The notes beneath the pieces were generated by a model that saw only the letters and a list, made by a program, of their open reading frames with translations, was not told the origin of the DNA and ran no database searches. DNA of 64,000 nt, from NCBI GenBank assembly GCA_036387475.1, contig DASVTR010000023.1:229816-293815 (forward strand). The letters are read 5' to 3'. Origin of the DNA: DASVTR01 sp036387475 (GTDB lineage Bacteria > Acidobacteriota > Blastocatellia > Pyrinomonadales > Pyrinomonadaceae). Position 1 is the first letter of the stretch, and each line of letters starts with the position of its first letter. The position numbers and the translations under genes are program-made. Below are positions 17,302 to 25,946 of this stretch, piece by piece.

Positions 17302-19242
17302 TTAGGCCGTCGCAGGATTGCTGCCCGTGATTGGCGGCAGGATAGGCTTCAGAGGCTTGTTGGCCGCAGGCTCTTTAAGCTGCGGTCGCTCGTCGTCGCT
17401 TGAGGCCGGAGGAGTATCATCGTCGAGCGGCAAGCCCGCGACGATGCGCCTGATTTGCACGCCGTCTAAGGATTCGCGCTCCAAGAGCGTCTCGGAGAGC
17501 TTAATCATCGTCTCACGATTCTCTTCGATAATCTGCTTGGCACGCGCGTATTGCTCCGAGATGATCTTCTTCACTTCCTGATCTATCTTGATCGCTGTGT
17601 CTTCGGAAAAATCACGATGCTGGGCAATCTCGCGGCCAAGGAAGATTTGCTCTTCCTTCTTGCCGAAGGTCAAAGGCCCAAGTTCAGACATGCCGTACTC
17701 GCAGACCATCGCGCGCGCCAGTTCCGTTGCACGCTCGATGTCATTCGATGCGCCGGTCGTGATATTGCCGAGGAAGAGTTCTTCGGCGATACGCCCGCCC
17801 ATCAGAATAGCGATTTGTCCGACCAAGTACTCCTTCGAGTAGTTATGGCGGTCGCCTTCTGGAAGTTGCTGCGTGACGCCGAGAGCCATGCCGCGCGGAA
17901 TAATCGTCACCTTATGCACGGGATCGGCGTTTGGCACTTTGAGGCCGACCAGCGTATGACCCGCTTCGTGATAAGCGGTGATGCGCTTTTCTTCGTTTGA
18001 GATGACCATGCTCTTGCGCTCAGCGCCCATCAGCACTTTATCTTTCGCCAACTCAAAATCCGGCATCGCAACCATCTTCTTATTGTAGCGCGCCGCATTC
18101 AGAGCCGCTTCGTTGACGAGGTTCGCAAGGTCAGCGCCCGTAAAGCCGGGCGTGCCGCGCGCAATGATGCTGATGTCAACATCCTCGCCGAGCGGAATCT
18201 TTCGCGTGTGAACTTTGAGAATGCCTTCGCGCCCGCGCACGTCGGGCCGGGAAACGACAACGCGGCGATCAAAACGTCCCGGTCTCAAGAGCGCCGGGTC
18301 GAGCACGTCCGGCCTGTTGGTCGAAGCAATCAGGATAACGCCGTCGTTCGACTCAAAGCCGTCCATCTCTACGAGCAACTGGTTCAAAGTCTGCTCGCGC
18401 TCGTCGTGTCCGCCGCCGAGTCCTGCGCCACGATGACGACCGACAGCATCAATCTCATCAATAAAGATAATGCACGGCGCGTTCTTCTTGCCCTGCTCGA
18501 AAAGGTCGCGGACGCGCGAAGCGCCGACGCCGACGAACATCTCTACGAAGTCTGAACCAGAGATGGAGAAGAAGGGCACGTTGGCCTCGCCCGCGATGGC
18601 ACGCGCCAGCAGGGTCTTACCTGTTCCCGGAGGCCCCATCATCAAGACACCTTTGGGAATGCGCCCGCCGAGTTTTTGAAACTTCTGCGGCTCTTTGAGG
18701 AATTCGATGATTTCCTGTAATTCCTCTTTGGCTTCTTCGACGCCCGCCACGTCCTTAAAGGTGACGCGCTTCTGCTGATTGTTCAACAGCTTGGCGCGCG
18801 ACTTACCGAAACTCAAAGCCTTGTTGCCGCCCGATTGCATCTGCCGCAGCATGAAAATCCAGATGCCGACGATAAAGAGAATTGGCGCCCAACTTAAAAG
18901 CGCGGCCCAGATCATGCTGTTGCCGGTCGCTTCTTCCTCCACCTTCTCGACAAACGGCTTGCTGTCGCTATCTAACTCGGTGGCGGCCTTCATCAGCTCG
19001 GCCTTCCTTTGTTCATTGGCGAGTTGCGTCCGAAACTCGTTCCCGCTCTTGTCCAGAGCGACGACCTCTTGCTGCTTGAAGAGCGCCTGTTTTAGCTCTT
19101 TGCCCTTAATTTTTGCGAGCAGTACATTCTGGTCAATCTGCTGCGCGGTCTTGCCCTGCGGGTTGGCGAAAAAGCGATAGAGCAACAATGCTCCGACCAG
19201 AATGAACAACCAAAAAATTATTTGTCTTGCCGTAGAACTCAA
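17302..19242 (-). CDS. ftsH: ATP-dependent zinc metalloprotease FtsH
   Basis: 646 residues. TM1 is at ~6-24 (IIFWLFILVGALLLYRFF) and TM2 at ~120-142 (WAALLSWAPILFIVGIWIF), with a periplasmic segment between. The AAA+ domain has Walker A GPPGTGKT, Walker B IIFIDEIDA and the second-region GRFDR arginines. The protease site is HEAGH. FtsH degrades membrane and regulatory proteins as an inner-membrane hexamer. The chosen start is a TTG with GGAGG/AGGG upstream; the first ATG in frame lies further back without support. It is the last gene of a tilS-hpt-ftsH run, a classic bacterial order. Confidence 0.96.
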   Translation of the reverse strand: MSSTARQIIFWLFILVGALLLYRFFANPQGKTAQQIDQNVLLAKIKGKELKQALFKQQEVVALDKSGNEFRTQLANEQRKAELMKAATELDSDSKPFVEKVEEEATGNSMIWAALLSWAPILFIVGIWIFMLRQMQSGGNKALSFGKSRAKLLNNQQKRVTFKDVAGVEEAKEELQEIIEFLKEPQKFQKLGGRIPKGVLMMGPPGTGKTLLARAIAGEANVPFFSISGSDFVEMFVGVGASRVRDLFEQGKKNAPCIIFIDEIDAVGRHRGAGLGGGHDEREQTLNQLLVEMDGFESNDGVILIASTNRPDVLDPALLRPGRFDRRVVVSRPDVRGREGILKVHTRKIPLGEDVDISIIARGTPGFTGADLANLVNEAALNAARYNKKMVAMPDFELAKDKVLMGAERKSMVISNEEKRITAYHEAGHTLVGLKVPNADPVHKVTIIPRGMALGVTQQLPEGDRHNYSKEYLVGQIAILMGGRIAEELFLGNITTGASNDIERATELARAMVCEYGMSELGPLTFGKKEEQIFLGREIAQHRDFSEDTAIKIDQEVKKIISEQYARAKQIIEENRETMIKLSETLLERESLDGVQIRRIVAGLPLDDDTPPASSDDERPQLKEPAANKPLKPILPPITGSNPATA

Positions 19243-19299
19243 AATGTTTCCCTGCCTCCGGTGCCCATCATACCCCAAAACGGTGACAAGTGACGAGAA

Positions 19300-19382
19300 G
19301 AAGTCAGGAATCTAGAGTCTGTAGTCAAAAGCCAAGCTGTCTTTGCTTTTCTGACTCCAAACTTTAAACTCCTGACTCCACA
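19300..19382. repeat. Intergenic hairpin repeat, 'CAGGAGTCAGAA' family
   Basis: Arms GAAGTCAGGAATC... and ...GACTCCTGACTCC-like words form an imperfect hairpin. Better copies of this family lie at 54926 and 57766. Confidence 0.55.
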
Positions 19383-19475
19383 TCATCTTCCGCCACGTTT
19401 GTAAGATGCCCCAGGCATCCTCTGCGTTGCGCTTCCATCAAGCTTCGGTCGCGCCGCTGGAAAATAGCTCAATTC

Positions 19476-20003
19476 TTATTCCTCTTTACTGGCCGACCGG
19501 GCAAAAGTAGCCAGGTAGGGCAGTTCGCGGTAGCGCTCCTGAAAGCCGAGGCCGTAGCCGAAGACGTAAGGCTCGTGCGTCTCGAAGCCACGATAATCCG
19601 GCTCAAGCTCTACGCGGCGGCGGTCTGGCTTGTCCACCAGGACGCAGAGCTTAACGCTGCTTGCGCCGAGCGCGCCCAGTTGTTTGACCAGATATTCCTG
19701 CGTCACGCCCGTATCGAGCACGCCTTCGATGAGAAGTACGTCGCGGCGCGCGAGGTCGGTTTGCGTGCTGAAGGAAATATCCTGAAGACCGCCGAGCGAT
19801 TGATGATCGTAGCGCAGGAAAACCGTGCGGGGCGAAAGGCTTAAGCTTCGCAGCAAGTCGGCCAGAAACATGAAGCTATCTTCGAGGACACAGAGGACGG
19901 TCAATTCGCGCCCCTCGTAAGCACTACCGATCTCTGCGGCGAGTGCCTTGATACGGTCGGCAATCGCGGCGGCGCTGTAAACTTCGATAATCTGTTCGGC
20001 CAT
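19476..20003 (-). CDS. hpt: Hypoxanthine phosphoribosyltransferase
   Basis: 175 residues of the HGPRT type: LTVLCVLEDSFMFLADLL early, LRYDHQSLG in the flexible-loop region, VLLIEGVLDTGVT as the PRPP-binding loop, and YRGFETHEPYVFGYGL at the purine end. The enzyme salvages hypoxanthine/guanine to nucleotides. The PRPP loop has EG where most family members have ED or DD; if the reading is right, that is a change at a conserved acidic position. The ATG at 20003 starts the typical N-terminus. It lies between tilS and ftsH. Confidence 0.9.
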   Translation of the reverse strand: MAEQIIEVYSAAAIADRIKALAAEIGSAYEGRELTVLCVLEDSFMFLADLLRSLSLSPRTVFLRYDHQSLGGLQDISFSTQTDLARRDVLLIEGVLDTGVTQEYLVKQLGALGASSVKLCVLVDKPDRRRVELEPDYRGFETHEPYVFGYGLGFQERYRELPYLATFARSASKEE

Positions 20004-20119
20004 CTCGGTCTCAGGCGTCTTTAGTTTAATGGAAGCCAACAAATCGAAAACCGCACGCGAACAACGGTCGCGGCGGCGCTACAGACTTGATTGTAGACAG
20101 GGGCGCTGCCTTTTTCAAC

Positions 20120-21208
20120 TTAATAATCCGTATTTCGTCGCGAACCGTTGTGAAGTTGCAGCATCCCGCGCCTGCGTGTGACGGTTGCGCCGCCCGGCAG
20201 TTCGATAGTGCGGCCACCGCGCTCGCCCGCAAGCAGCCTCTCGATTGCAAGCAGGTGAACCATCTCAAGGCGGCTCAGGTCTCCGCGTCCCGACGCAATC
20301 CATTGTCTGAGAGCGCGACGGCGCAGGGCGCTTGGGGCATCACTTAAGACAGCCACGCGGAGCAGCGGCGGCTCATCAATGTTTGCTTCGATGCTGGCGG
20401 CGGCCAGCAATTCTGCGGCGGCTGAGTTGAGAATTGACGCATCCTCGCGCAGCAGAGAGGCCGTCCGCGCGAGCGCCTCGACAACGCGCCCGTTGAAGGT
20501 TTGCAACAGCGGAATCAATTTGCGGCGCACACGCACGCGAGCGAATCTCTCATCCTCGTTCATCTCGTCAAGCCTGAATTCGACGCCGCGCTCGCGGCAA
20601 TACTCTTCCGTCGCAGAGCGCATGGCCCAACTGAGCAAAGGCCGAATCAACAACACTTCGCCGCCAGCTTCGAGCGTACGCACAGCCTCCATTCCGCCGA
20701 GGCCGTCACTACCGCTACCGCGCAAAAGTCGCAGCAACACCGTCTCCGCCTGATCGTCCAACGTGTGTGCCGTCAAGACAGCACACGCGCCACGCTCGCG
20801 CGCCGCCGTAGCCAGAAATTGATAACGCGCATGCCGCGCCGCCTGCTCTAAATTTTCGGCGCGGGCGATAGTCTCCTGTCCTAGCTCTGCTCTGCCCTGC
20901 TCGATTTCATAACCCAACTCTCCTACAAGTTCCGCCACCCACAAAGCATCCGCCCCACCTGCCGCCCCGCGCAATCCGTGATCCAGATGCGCGACGGTCA
21001 ATCTCAACGCGAGCCGCCCGGCCTTCAACAACTCGTCAAGCCCAAGCAGCAACGCCGTCGAATCCGCGCCGCCGGAGACGGCGACGACCACACGCGTCTC
21101 CGCCGACGGCGCATTCAACCGCTTCCACTCCACCAGCAAACGGCGCGCGAACCTGCTCAAGCGCGGCTTCGCGGATTGACTTCTACGTCCTCTTTCATCA
21201 ATCTTCAT
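20120..21208 (-). CDS. tilS: tRNA(Ile)-lysidine synthetase
   Basis: 362 residues. The PP-loop ATPase motif is VVVAVSGGADSTALLLGL near residues 41-58, followed by LTVAHLDHGLRG and VLTAHTLDDQAETVLLRLLRG, all typical of TilS. The C-terminal part is shorter than in E. coli and ends near the TilS substrate-binding region. TilS converts C34 of the CAU-anticodon tRNA-Ile to lysidine. It lies upstream of hpt and ftsH on the same strand, the usual order. Confidence 0.95.
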   Translation of the reverse strand: MKIDERGRRSQSAKPRLSRFARRLLVEWKRLNAPSAETRVVVAVSGGADSTALLLGLDELLKAGRLALRLTVAHLDHGLRGAAGGADALWVAELVGELGYEIEQGRAELGQETIARAENLEQAARHARYQFLATAARERGACAVLTAHTLDDQAETVLLRLLRGSGSDGLGGMEAVRTLEAGGEVLLIRPLLSWAMRSATEEYCRERGVEFRLDEMNEDERFARVRVRRKLIPLLQTFNGRVVEALARTASLLREDASILNSAAAELLAAASIEANIDEPPLLRVAVLSDAPSALRRRALRQWIASGRGDLSRLEMVHLLAIERLLAGERGGRTIELPGGATVTRRRGMLQLHNGSRRNTDY

Positions 21209-21624
21209 CTGCCTCGATTGTCAGACTGCACGTGCTAGGGCGTCAACATAAAAGCAGCGGCCCAAGAGTTCGGCTCCCGGCGATAAAGTTTCTGCCACAA
21301 AACGAGCGGGCGCGGTGTTTACTCTATAACCGAAGCGCTTTCACATGGGGTGAGAGGCCGAGGGACAATCAACCGTAACGGACGCGCGAGGCAGGGCGAA
21401 GAAAATCGAAGGGAAGCGGAGACGAGAGAAAGCAAGTTGACCAGCCTTCTCTTCTTTCTTTTAACGGTTTTCCAGTTCAGAGTCCTACGCGTCTGCTGCG
21501 GTTGATTCCCGGCACGCGCTTATGAGGGCGCGCATCAGAGAAGCTCAAACATAAGCCAGCGGCCCGTGCGTCCGCGCACAAGCAAGCGCTACAATACAAC
21601 CGACTTCAGCAGGAGACTCAAAAA
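21209..21624. other. Divergent intergenic region without a recognised gene
   Basis: About 416 nt between tilS (minus) and a plus-strand lipoprotein gene. It is rich in purine runs (GAGGCCGAGGGAC). No RNA gene or clear promoter was identified. Confidence 0.4.
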
Positions 21625-22794
21625 ATGAAGCAGCCTGATTACTCGCAACGACAATCAGCAAGATTCCCGCGCAACCTCGCCAGCCGTCGAACATTAATCT
21701 TGACAATGATCGGAACGCTGACGCTTTTGATGGCTTGCGCCTCGGCTTCCTACACGAACGACTCTGTTAGTTCCACTGCGACGGAAGCGGGCGGTGAGAT
21801 GAGTGCTCAGAGCGCTTATACAGGCCAGTGGATGATCGAGTTCAAGACCGGCGAAGAGAAAGTGCAATTCTCGTTTCGCTACGGCAGCCGCGACGGCGAA
21901 GGCTTCGGCGGCTACAGCAACACATCTTTCCGCATCGCTTCGGATCAACTGGTGGGGCTAACGCGCGAGCAGGCGATGTCGTCTGCGGGAACGCGCGTGC
22001 AATTTCAACTCAAGCGCGACGCGGGCACTATCATCTGCGAGGGCTGGTTCAAGAACGGTCAAGGCTCAGGCCACTTCACTTTTTCGGCCAACCCGGCTTA
22101 CGCGGCGGAACTGAAGAAGCAAGGCTACAACAGCCCGACAAGTGAGCAACAGTTTTCGATGGCGCTGCATGATGTCAGCTTCGCATTCATCGAAGAATTG
22201 CAGGCGCAGGGATACCCGCGCACCACAGTCGAACAGCTTGTCGATACAGGCGAGCACGGCGTCAGCCTCGAATACCTGCGTGGCTTGAAAGCTCTGGGCT
22301 ATGTGCTGCGCTCGGTCGATGCGCTAATCGAGATGCGCGATCACGGCGTCAGCCTCAACTTCATCAGAGAGATGGCGGCGCTCGGTTATGAACGCCTCTC
22401 GGCTGAGCGGTTGGTGGAAGCGAAAGACCACGGCGTCAATCCTGACTTCGTACGCGAGTTTGAAGCGGCAGGCTACAGCCGTCTTCCGCTCGAAGAGTTA
22501 ATCGAACTCAAAGACCACGGCGTCAACGCGAAGTTCATCTCGGAGCTGGCTGCGCTCGGCTACGCAAAGCTTCAGCCTGAGCAGTTGAGAGACATGAAAG
22601 ACCACGGCGTCAGCCCCGGCTTCATACGCGACATAAAGCAGCTAGGCTACACGGACGTGACGGTTGACCAACTAATTCGCCTGCGCGACCACGGCGTGAC
22701 GGCCTCTTTCATACAGAAGATGAGAGAGCGCGGCCACCAGAATCCGACGCTCGAACAATTGATTGATTTGCGCGACCGTGGCGATGAAGGCTAA
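21625..22794 (+). CDS. Lipoprotein with 29-residue 'LGY...DHGV' repeats
   Basis: 389 residues. The signal peptide ends TLLMACASASY, a plausible lipobox with Cys. Residues ~65-160 hold a beta-rich domain. From ~165 on come about eight tandem repeats of 29 residues with the consensus FIRELxALGYxxLsxeqLIxLkDHGV. Helical pairs are likely, giving a solenoid. Similar repeats are found fused to M56/BlaR1-type peptidases in acidobacteria, as far as I recall; here they stand on a lipoprotein without the peptidase. It ends at a strong terminator. The role is probably protein-protein contact. Confidence 0.75.
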   Translation: MKQPDYSQRQSARFPRNLASRRTLILTMIGTLTLLMACASASYTNDSVSSTATEAGGEMSAQSAYTGQWMIEFKTGEEKVQFSFRYGSRDGEGFGGYSNTSFRIASDQLVGLTREQAMSSAGTRVQFQLKRDAGTIICEGWFKNGQGSGHFTFSANPAYAAELKKQGYNSPTSEQQFSMALHDVSFAFIEELQAQGYPRTTVEQLVDTGEHGVSLEYLRGLKALGYVLRSVDALIEMRDHGVSLNFIREMAALGYERLSAERLVEAKDHGVNPDFVREFEAAGYSRLPLEELIELKDHGVNAKFISELAALGYAKLQPEQLRDMKDHGVSPGFIRDIKQLGYTDVTVDQLIRLRDHGVTASFIQKMRERGHQNPTLEQLIDLRDRGDEG

Positions 22795-22845
22795 AGAAAG
22801 GGCCGCCCTCTCAGGCCGCTCGCTATTCATGCTGCTTCGTAACAC

Positions 22846-22888
22846 AGCACGGCGCGTCCGAATATTCGGACGCGCCGTGCTCTTTTTT
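22846..22888 (+). terminator. Rho-independent terminator
   Basis: A perfect 17-bp palindromic stem (centre AATATT) followed by CTCTTTTTT on the plus strand, just after the repeat-lipoprotein gene. Confidence 0.93.
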
Positions 22889-22901
22889 CTAAGATGTACT
22901 G

Positions 22902-23867
22902 CTATTTCACATTAACGCTCGCTACGTTTGAGTAGGCAGAATACCCGCCGGGATTACTGGCGCGGATGCGGTAGTAGTAAGTCGTCCTACTCTGCACCGT
23001 CCGGTCTTCGTAACTTGTCGCGCCTGCTGTTGCGCTGGCAATCTCCGCAAAGCCGCCGGTGGCGGAGGTGGAACGCTCGATGTGGTAAGACTGTTCATTG
23101 TCCGCGTTATCATTCCACAGCAGCGTCACCAGACTCTTCTTAGCGCCGCTATTGTTGAGGCTGGTGGCTGTGAGACCAGTCGGCGCGGCGGGCGGCAAAA
23201 TCACCTCGTGACACGCCGCGTTGCCGACGAAAGTGTATTCCGCGACACCACCCCAGTGCTCGTCTATGTCTACGGTCGTGCCGAAGGTCATGGCATGATA
23301 TGGCCTGATGCCGGCATCGAAGCTGCCGATGATTTGTCCCGGCTGATTGCCAAGCTTGCTGTTGGCGACGGTGATACGAATCGTGCCGTCTGGCAGATAT
23401 TCGCCCGCGTCTGCGTAGCCGTCAGTGATTCTCTGGCAGAGCGACGGCGAACATTGGTAATGCCCGTAGGTATAAACGGGGCCGCTTATTGGGTCAAACG
23501 TGTCCATCGCTATAAAGTAGAACGTCATCCCGTAATAATTACGCCAATCAACAATCCATTCCGTATTGGGCGGCAGGATGTGCAAATTAGCGACCTTGAT
23601 GGTAAAGACGCTCTGGTCGTTTAGGTTGTTTGGCTCGGCAATCGAAAACGACTGCAGGTCATGTCCGCCCAGTCCGTCCGCCGCGTCCCCGCTTGGGTCT
23701 GTAAAAATCGTTACGCCCGGCACAGAGCATGTTGGCCCACCGGCAGCCCGAACGGAAGGCGCTGCGGCGAAGATTATCAACAAGATGAAAGACGAAGCGA
23801 TCAGAAAAGACCGTCGTGCGGAATTTATCGGACTGAGGTTGAAACGTTTAAGGTTTATGCGAAGCAT
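22902..23867 (-). CDS. Secreted protein with C-terminal fibronectin type III domain
   Basis: 321 residues. A signal peptide spans ~1-41 (SFILLIIFAAAPSVRAA). The middle is a beta-rich extracellular domain with several Cys (YQCSPSLCQRI, NAACHEV) that could form disulfides. Residues ~228-321 are a fibronectin type III domain (PPAAPTGLTATSLNN, VTLLWNDNADNEQSYHIER, TYYYRIRASNPGGYSAYS). The middle domain is not recognised. Location is outside the cell or on the surface. Confidence 0.8.
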   Translation of the reverse strand: MLRINLKRFNLSPINSARRSFLIASSFILLIIFAAAPSVRAAGGPTCSVPGVTIFTDPSGDAADGLGGHDLQSFSIAEPNNLNDQSVFTIKVANLHILPPNTEWIVDWRNYYGMTFYFIAMDTFDPISGPVYTYGHYQCSPSLCQRITDGYADAGEYLPDGTIRITVANSKLGNQPGQIIGSFDAGIRPYHAMTFGTTVDIDEHWGGVAEYTFVGNAACHEVILPPAAPTGLTATSLNNSGAKKSLVTLLWNDNADNEQSYHIERSTSATGGFAEIASATAGATSYEDRTVQSRTTYYYRIRASNPGGYSAYSNVASVNVK

Positions 23868-24266
23868 TTCTTTCCCCTCCCTTGCTGGTCAAGTGGTTGA
23901 ATGTTCATGTGTCATGGCGGGGAACATGCAACACCTGCGAAAGCCGATGCAAACGGGCGCACAAAGTTGTAGTCTGCGGCTCAAAGGCAGCTTCAAGTAC
24001 GTTTCAGAAATATCTGAAGACTCGCAACTCCGGCTTTCAATGATTTGAATTATGCGGCGGGTGGTTGAGAAATTCTTGAGATTGATGCACGCCGAATCCG
24101 GCGTGCGGACGAAATAAATGCTAAATGGAGATGACGATTTACCTTACGTACAAACTCTGAGTCGAATAACGTCATACGGTGGCGCTCTTGTTCATCATCC
24201 ATTGCGCCAGACGGCAAGATAGCGGTCTTTCTTATCAATTGAATGCGCGCTCGCGCTCAATTTGCT
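23868..24266. other. Intergenic region, no gene recognised
   Basis: About 400 nt between two minus-strand secreted-protein genes. It likely holds the promoter of the fibronectin III protein. A short inverted AATCCGGCGTGCGG-like segment lies near 24092. Nothing else is supported. Confidence 0.35.
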
Positions 24267-24746
24267 CTAGCGCCTGACGATAAACATCGACCCTTCTCCT
24301 TCTTCCGACCTGCGCCCCTGCCTATCCTGCGCATAGGCGTAAATGATGTAGCGCATTTCGTCCTTTCCTTCGGGCAGCAGGTCTGCGAAGGTCGGCAAAT
24401 AGTAACTACTCACGGGCACATACCAGTTGTTGCCGTCAATGGAAGCTTTGAGCCACTTCCCCGTCGGCCCGGCGACGAAGCTGCCCTTCTTCTTCGTTGC
24501 AGACCATTCCTCGTTTGTGCCGACGCGGTGGATGGAAACGCCGACCTCTTTGATGTCAGTGCCTTCGACCGTCCCGGCGATGAAAGTCAGGCCAATGCCG
24601 TAGCGGAGAGCGTTGTTGGCCGGCACAGCAATACTAATCTTCGGCGCGCCCTCCGTTTGCATTGCTTTGCCATTGCTGCTGCTGCTCAACAGGCTGAGCG
24701 TCAACAGCGCCAGCACAAGCGACAGTAGCCCTCTGGGAGTTGTCAT
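24267..24746 (-). CDS. Secreted hypothetical protein with Ig-like fold
   Basis: 159 residues. A signal peptide is at ~1-27 (LLSLVLALLTLSLLSSSSNG). The rest is a beta-rich domain (ISIAVPANNALRYGIGLTFIAGTVEG, read as two strands, then VGVSIHRV and MRYIIYAYAQD) that resembles an Ig-like or Big-type fold; this is inference. The ATG at 24746 has an AAGGAA site 9 nt upstream and starts the signal peptide, so I prefer it over the upstream start. It is unrelated to the arginine genes that follow. Confidence 0.7.
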   Translation of the reverse strand: MTTPRGLLSLVLALLTLSLLSSSSNGKAMQTEGAPKISIAVPANNALRYGIGLTFIAGTVEGTDIKEVGVSIHRVGTNEEWSATKKKGSFVAGPTGKWLKASIDGNNWYVPVSSYYLPTFADLLPEGKDEMRYIIYAYAQDRQGRRSEEGEGSMFIVRR

Positions 24747-24823
24747 GATGCGGAGTTCCTTTTCAGGCAGTAAGTTCAAGAGCGTGAACGCACGATATTA
24801 AACGGCAGTTGAGTTGTCAATAG

Positions 24824-24906
24824 AAACGATGAAGTAGGAACGATGAATGATGAACTATTAAGAGCTTGTCTTATGTTCATCGTTCAGCGTTCATCGTTCA
24901 TCGTTT
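24824..24906. repeat. Intergenic hairpin repeat, 'GAACGATGAACG' family
   Basis: Arms GAAACGATGAAGTAGGAACG... and ...CGTTCATCGTTCATCGTTTC. Same family as at 1683, 36712 and 56852. Confidence 0.75.
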
Positions 24907-24907
24907 C

Positions 24908-25819
24908 TTAAGCGACTATCATCGTTCCTGTTCCTTCGTCTGTGAAGACTTCTGCGAGCAGTGCGTTGCGCGTGCGCCCGTTGATGATATGAGCGCTCTT
25001 GACTCCGCGACGCAAAAGCTCCGCGATGCTTTGCAGTTTCGGAATCATCCCGCCCGTCGCCACGCCTTCGCGCACCAGCCTTTCTGCTTCTTCGGCGGTG
25101 AGTTTTGAGAGCTTGCTGTCCGCTTCTCCGGCGCGCAGTTGAATACCGTCCACGTCGGAGAGCAGGATTAACTTTTCGGCTTCGAGTTGGACGCTGATCT
25201 CGGCGGCAATCGTGTCGGCGTTGATGTTGAAGACCATCCCTTCGGCGTCTGCTCCGAGCGAAGAGATGACGGGCAAATAGCCTTGATCGAGTAGCACGCA
25301 GAGCAGTCGCGCGTTGATCTCGACGACATCGCCGACGTGTCCGAAATCAACTTGAGAGCGCTCGCCCGTTTCGTTGTTCAAGATTTCCTTCGGCGGACGC
25401 CGCGTCGCATGAACGATGTTACCGTCAACGCCCGACAACCCGACGGCCTCCACTCCCCTATGCCTGAGTGCCGCTAAGATGTCCGTGTTAATCTTGCCCG
25501 CGAAGATCATCTTCGCCATCTCTAACGTCGCATCGTCTGTCACGCGCCGCCCGTTAATAATCGTCTGCTCGACGCCCATCAGCGAGGCCAGTTCCGACAA
25601 TTGCTTGCCGCCGCCATGCACCACGCAGACGCGTATCCCGACCTGATGCAGCAGCGCCAGTTCTTCGGCCAGCGAAGCTAAGTTCTCACCATCCTCCGTC
25701 GCCTTGCCTGAGAGCTTGACGACGAAAGTCTTGCCTTTGAAACGCCGTATGTACGGCAGCGCCTCGCGCAGCAAATCAAGCCGCACCTGATCCGTAATCT
25801 CATCTCGTCGCTGGCTCAT
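24908..25819 (-). CDS. argB: Acetylglutamate kinase
   Basis: 303 residues of the amino acid kinase fold: FVVKLSGKATEDG at the N-terminus (Lys-Gly phosphate site), VVHGGGKQLSELA, NGRRVTDDATLEM, and LLSDVDGI. The enzyme phosphorylates N-acetyl-L-glutamate in the second step of arginine synthesis. It is the last gene of the minus-strand arginine cluster, separated from argF' by a palindromic repeat. It carries the N-terminal extension typical of arginine-sensitive kinases only weakly, so feedback control is uncertain. Confidence 0.95.
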   Translation of the reverse strand: MSQRRDEITDQVRLDLLREALPYIRRFKGKTFVVKLSGKATEDGENLASLAEELALLHQVGIRVCVVHGGGKQLSELASLMGVEQTIINGRRVTDDATLEMAKMIFAGKINTDILAALRHRGVEAVGLSGVDGNIVHATRRPPKEILNNETGERSQVDFGHVGDVVEINARLLCVLLDQGYLPVISSLGADAEGMVFNINADTIAAEISVQLEAEKLILLSDVDGIQLRAGEADSKLSKLTAEEAERLVREGVATGGMIPKLQSIAELLRRGVKSAHIINGRTRNALLAEVFTDEGTGTMIVA

Positions 25820-25844
25820 GGCAACTCATCCCGTCGGAAAAAGT

Positions 25845-25932
25845 TTCACGCAAAGACGCAAAGCTGCAAAGGTCTTGAAGGATTATTTGCCTTGCGTGCT
25901 TGTCTTAGCGCCTTTGCGGCTTTGCGTGAGAT
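25845..25932. repeat. Intergenic hairpin repeat, 'ACGCAAAGACGCAAAG' family
   Basis: Arms TTTCACGCAAAGACGCAAAG and CTTTGCGGCTTTGCGTGAGA with a short AT-richer centre. The same words flank the GxxExxY gene at 47430-47920. Confidence 0.75.
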
Positions 25933-25946
25933 TGACTTCCCGCGCA

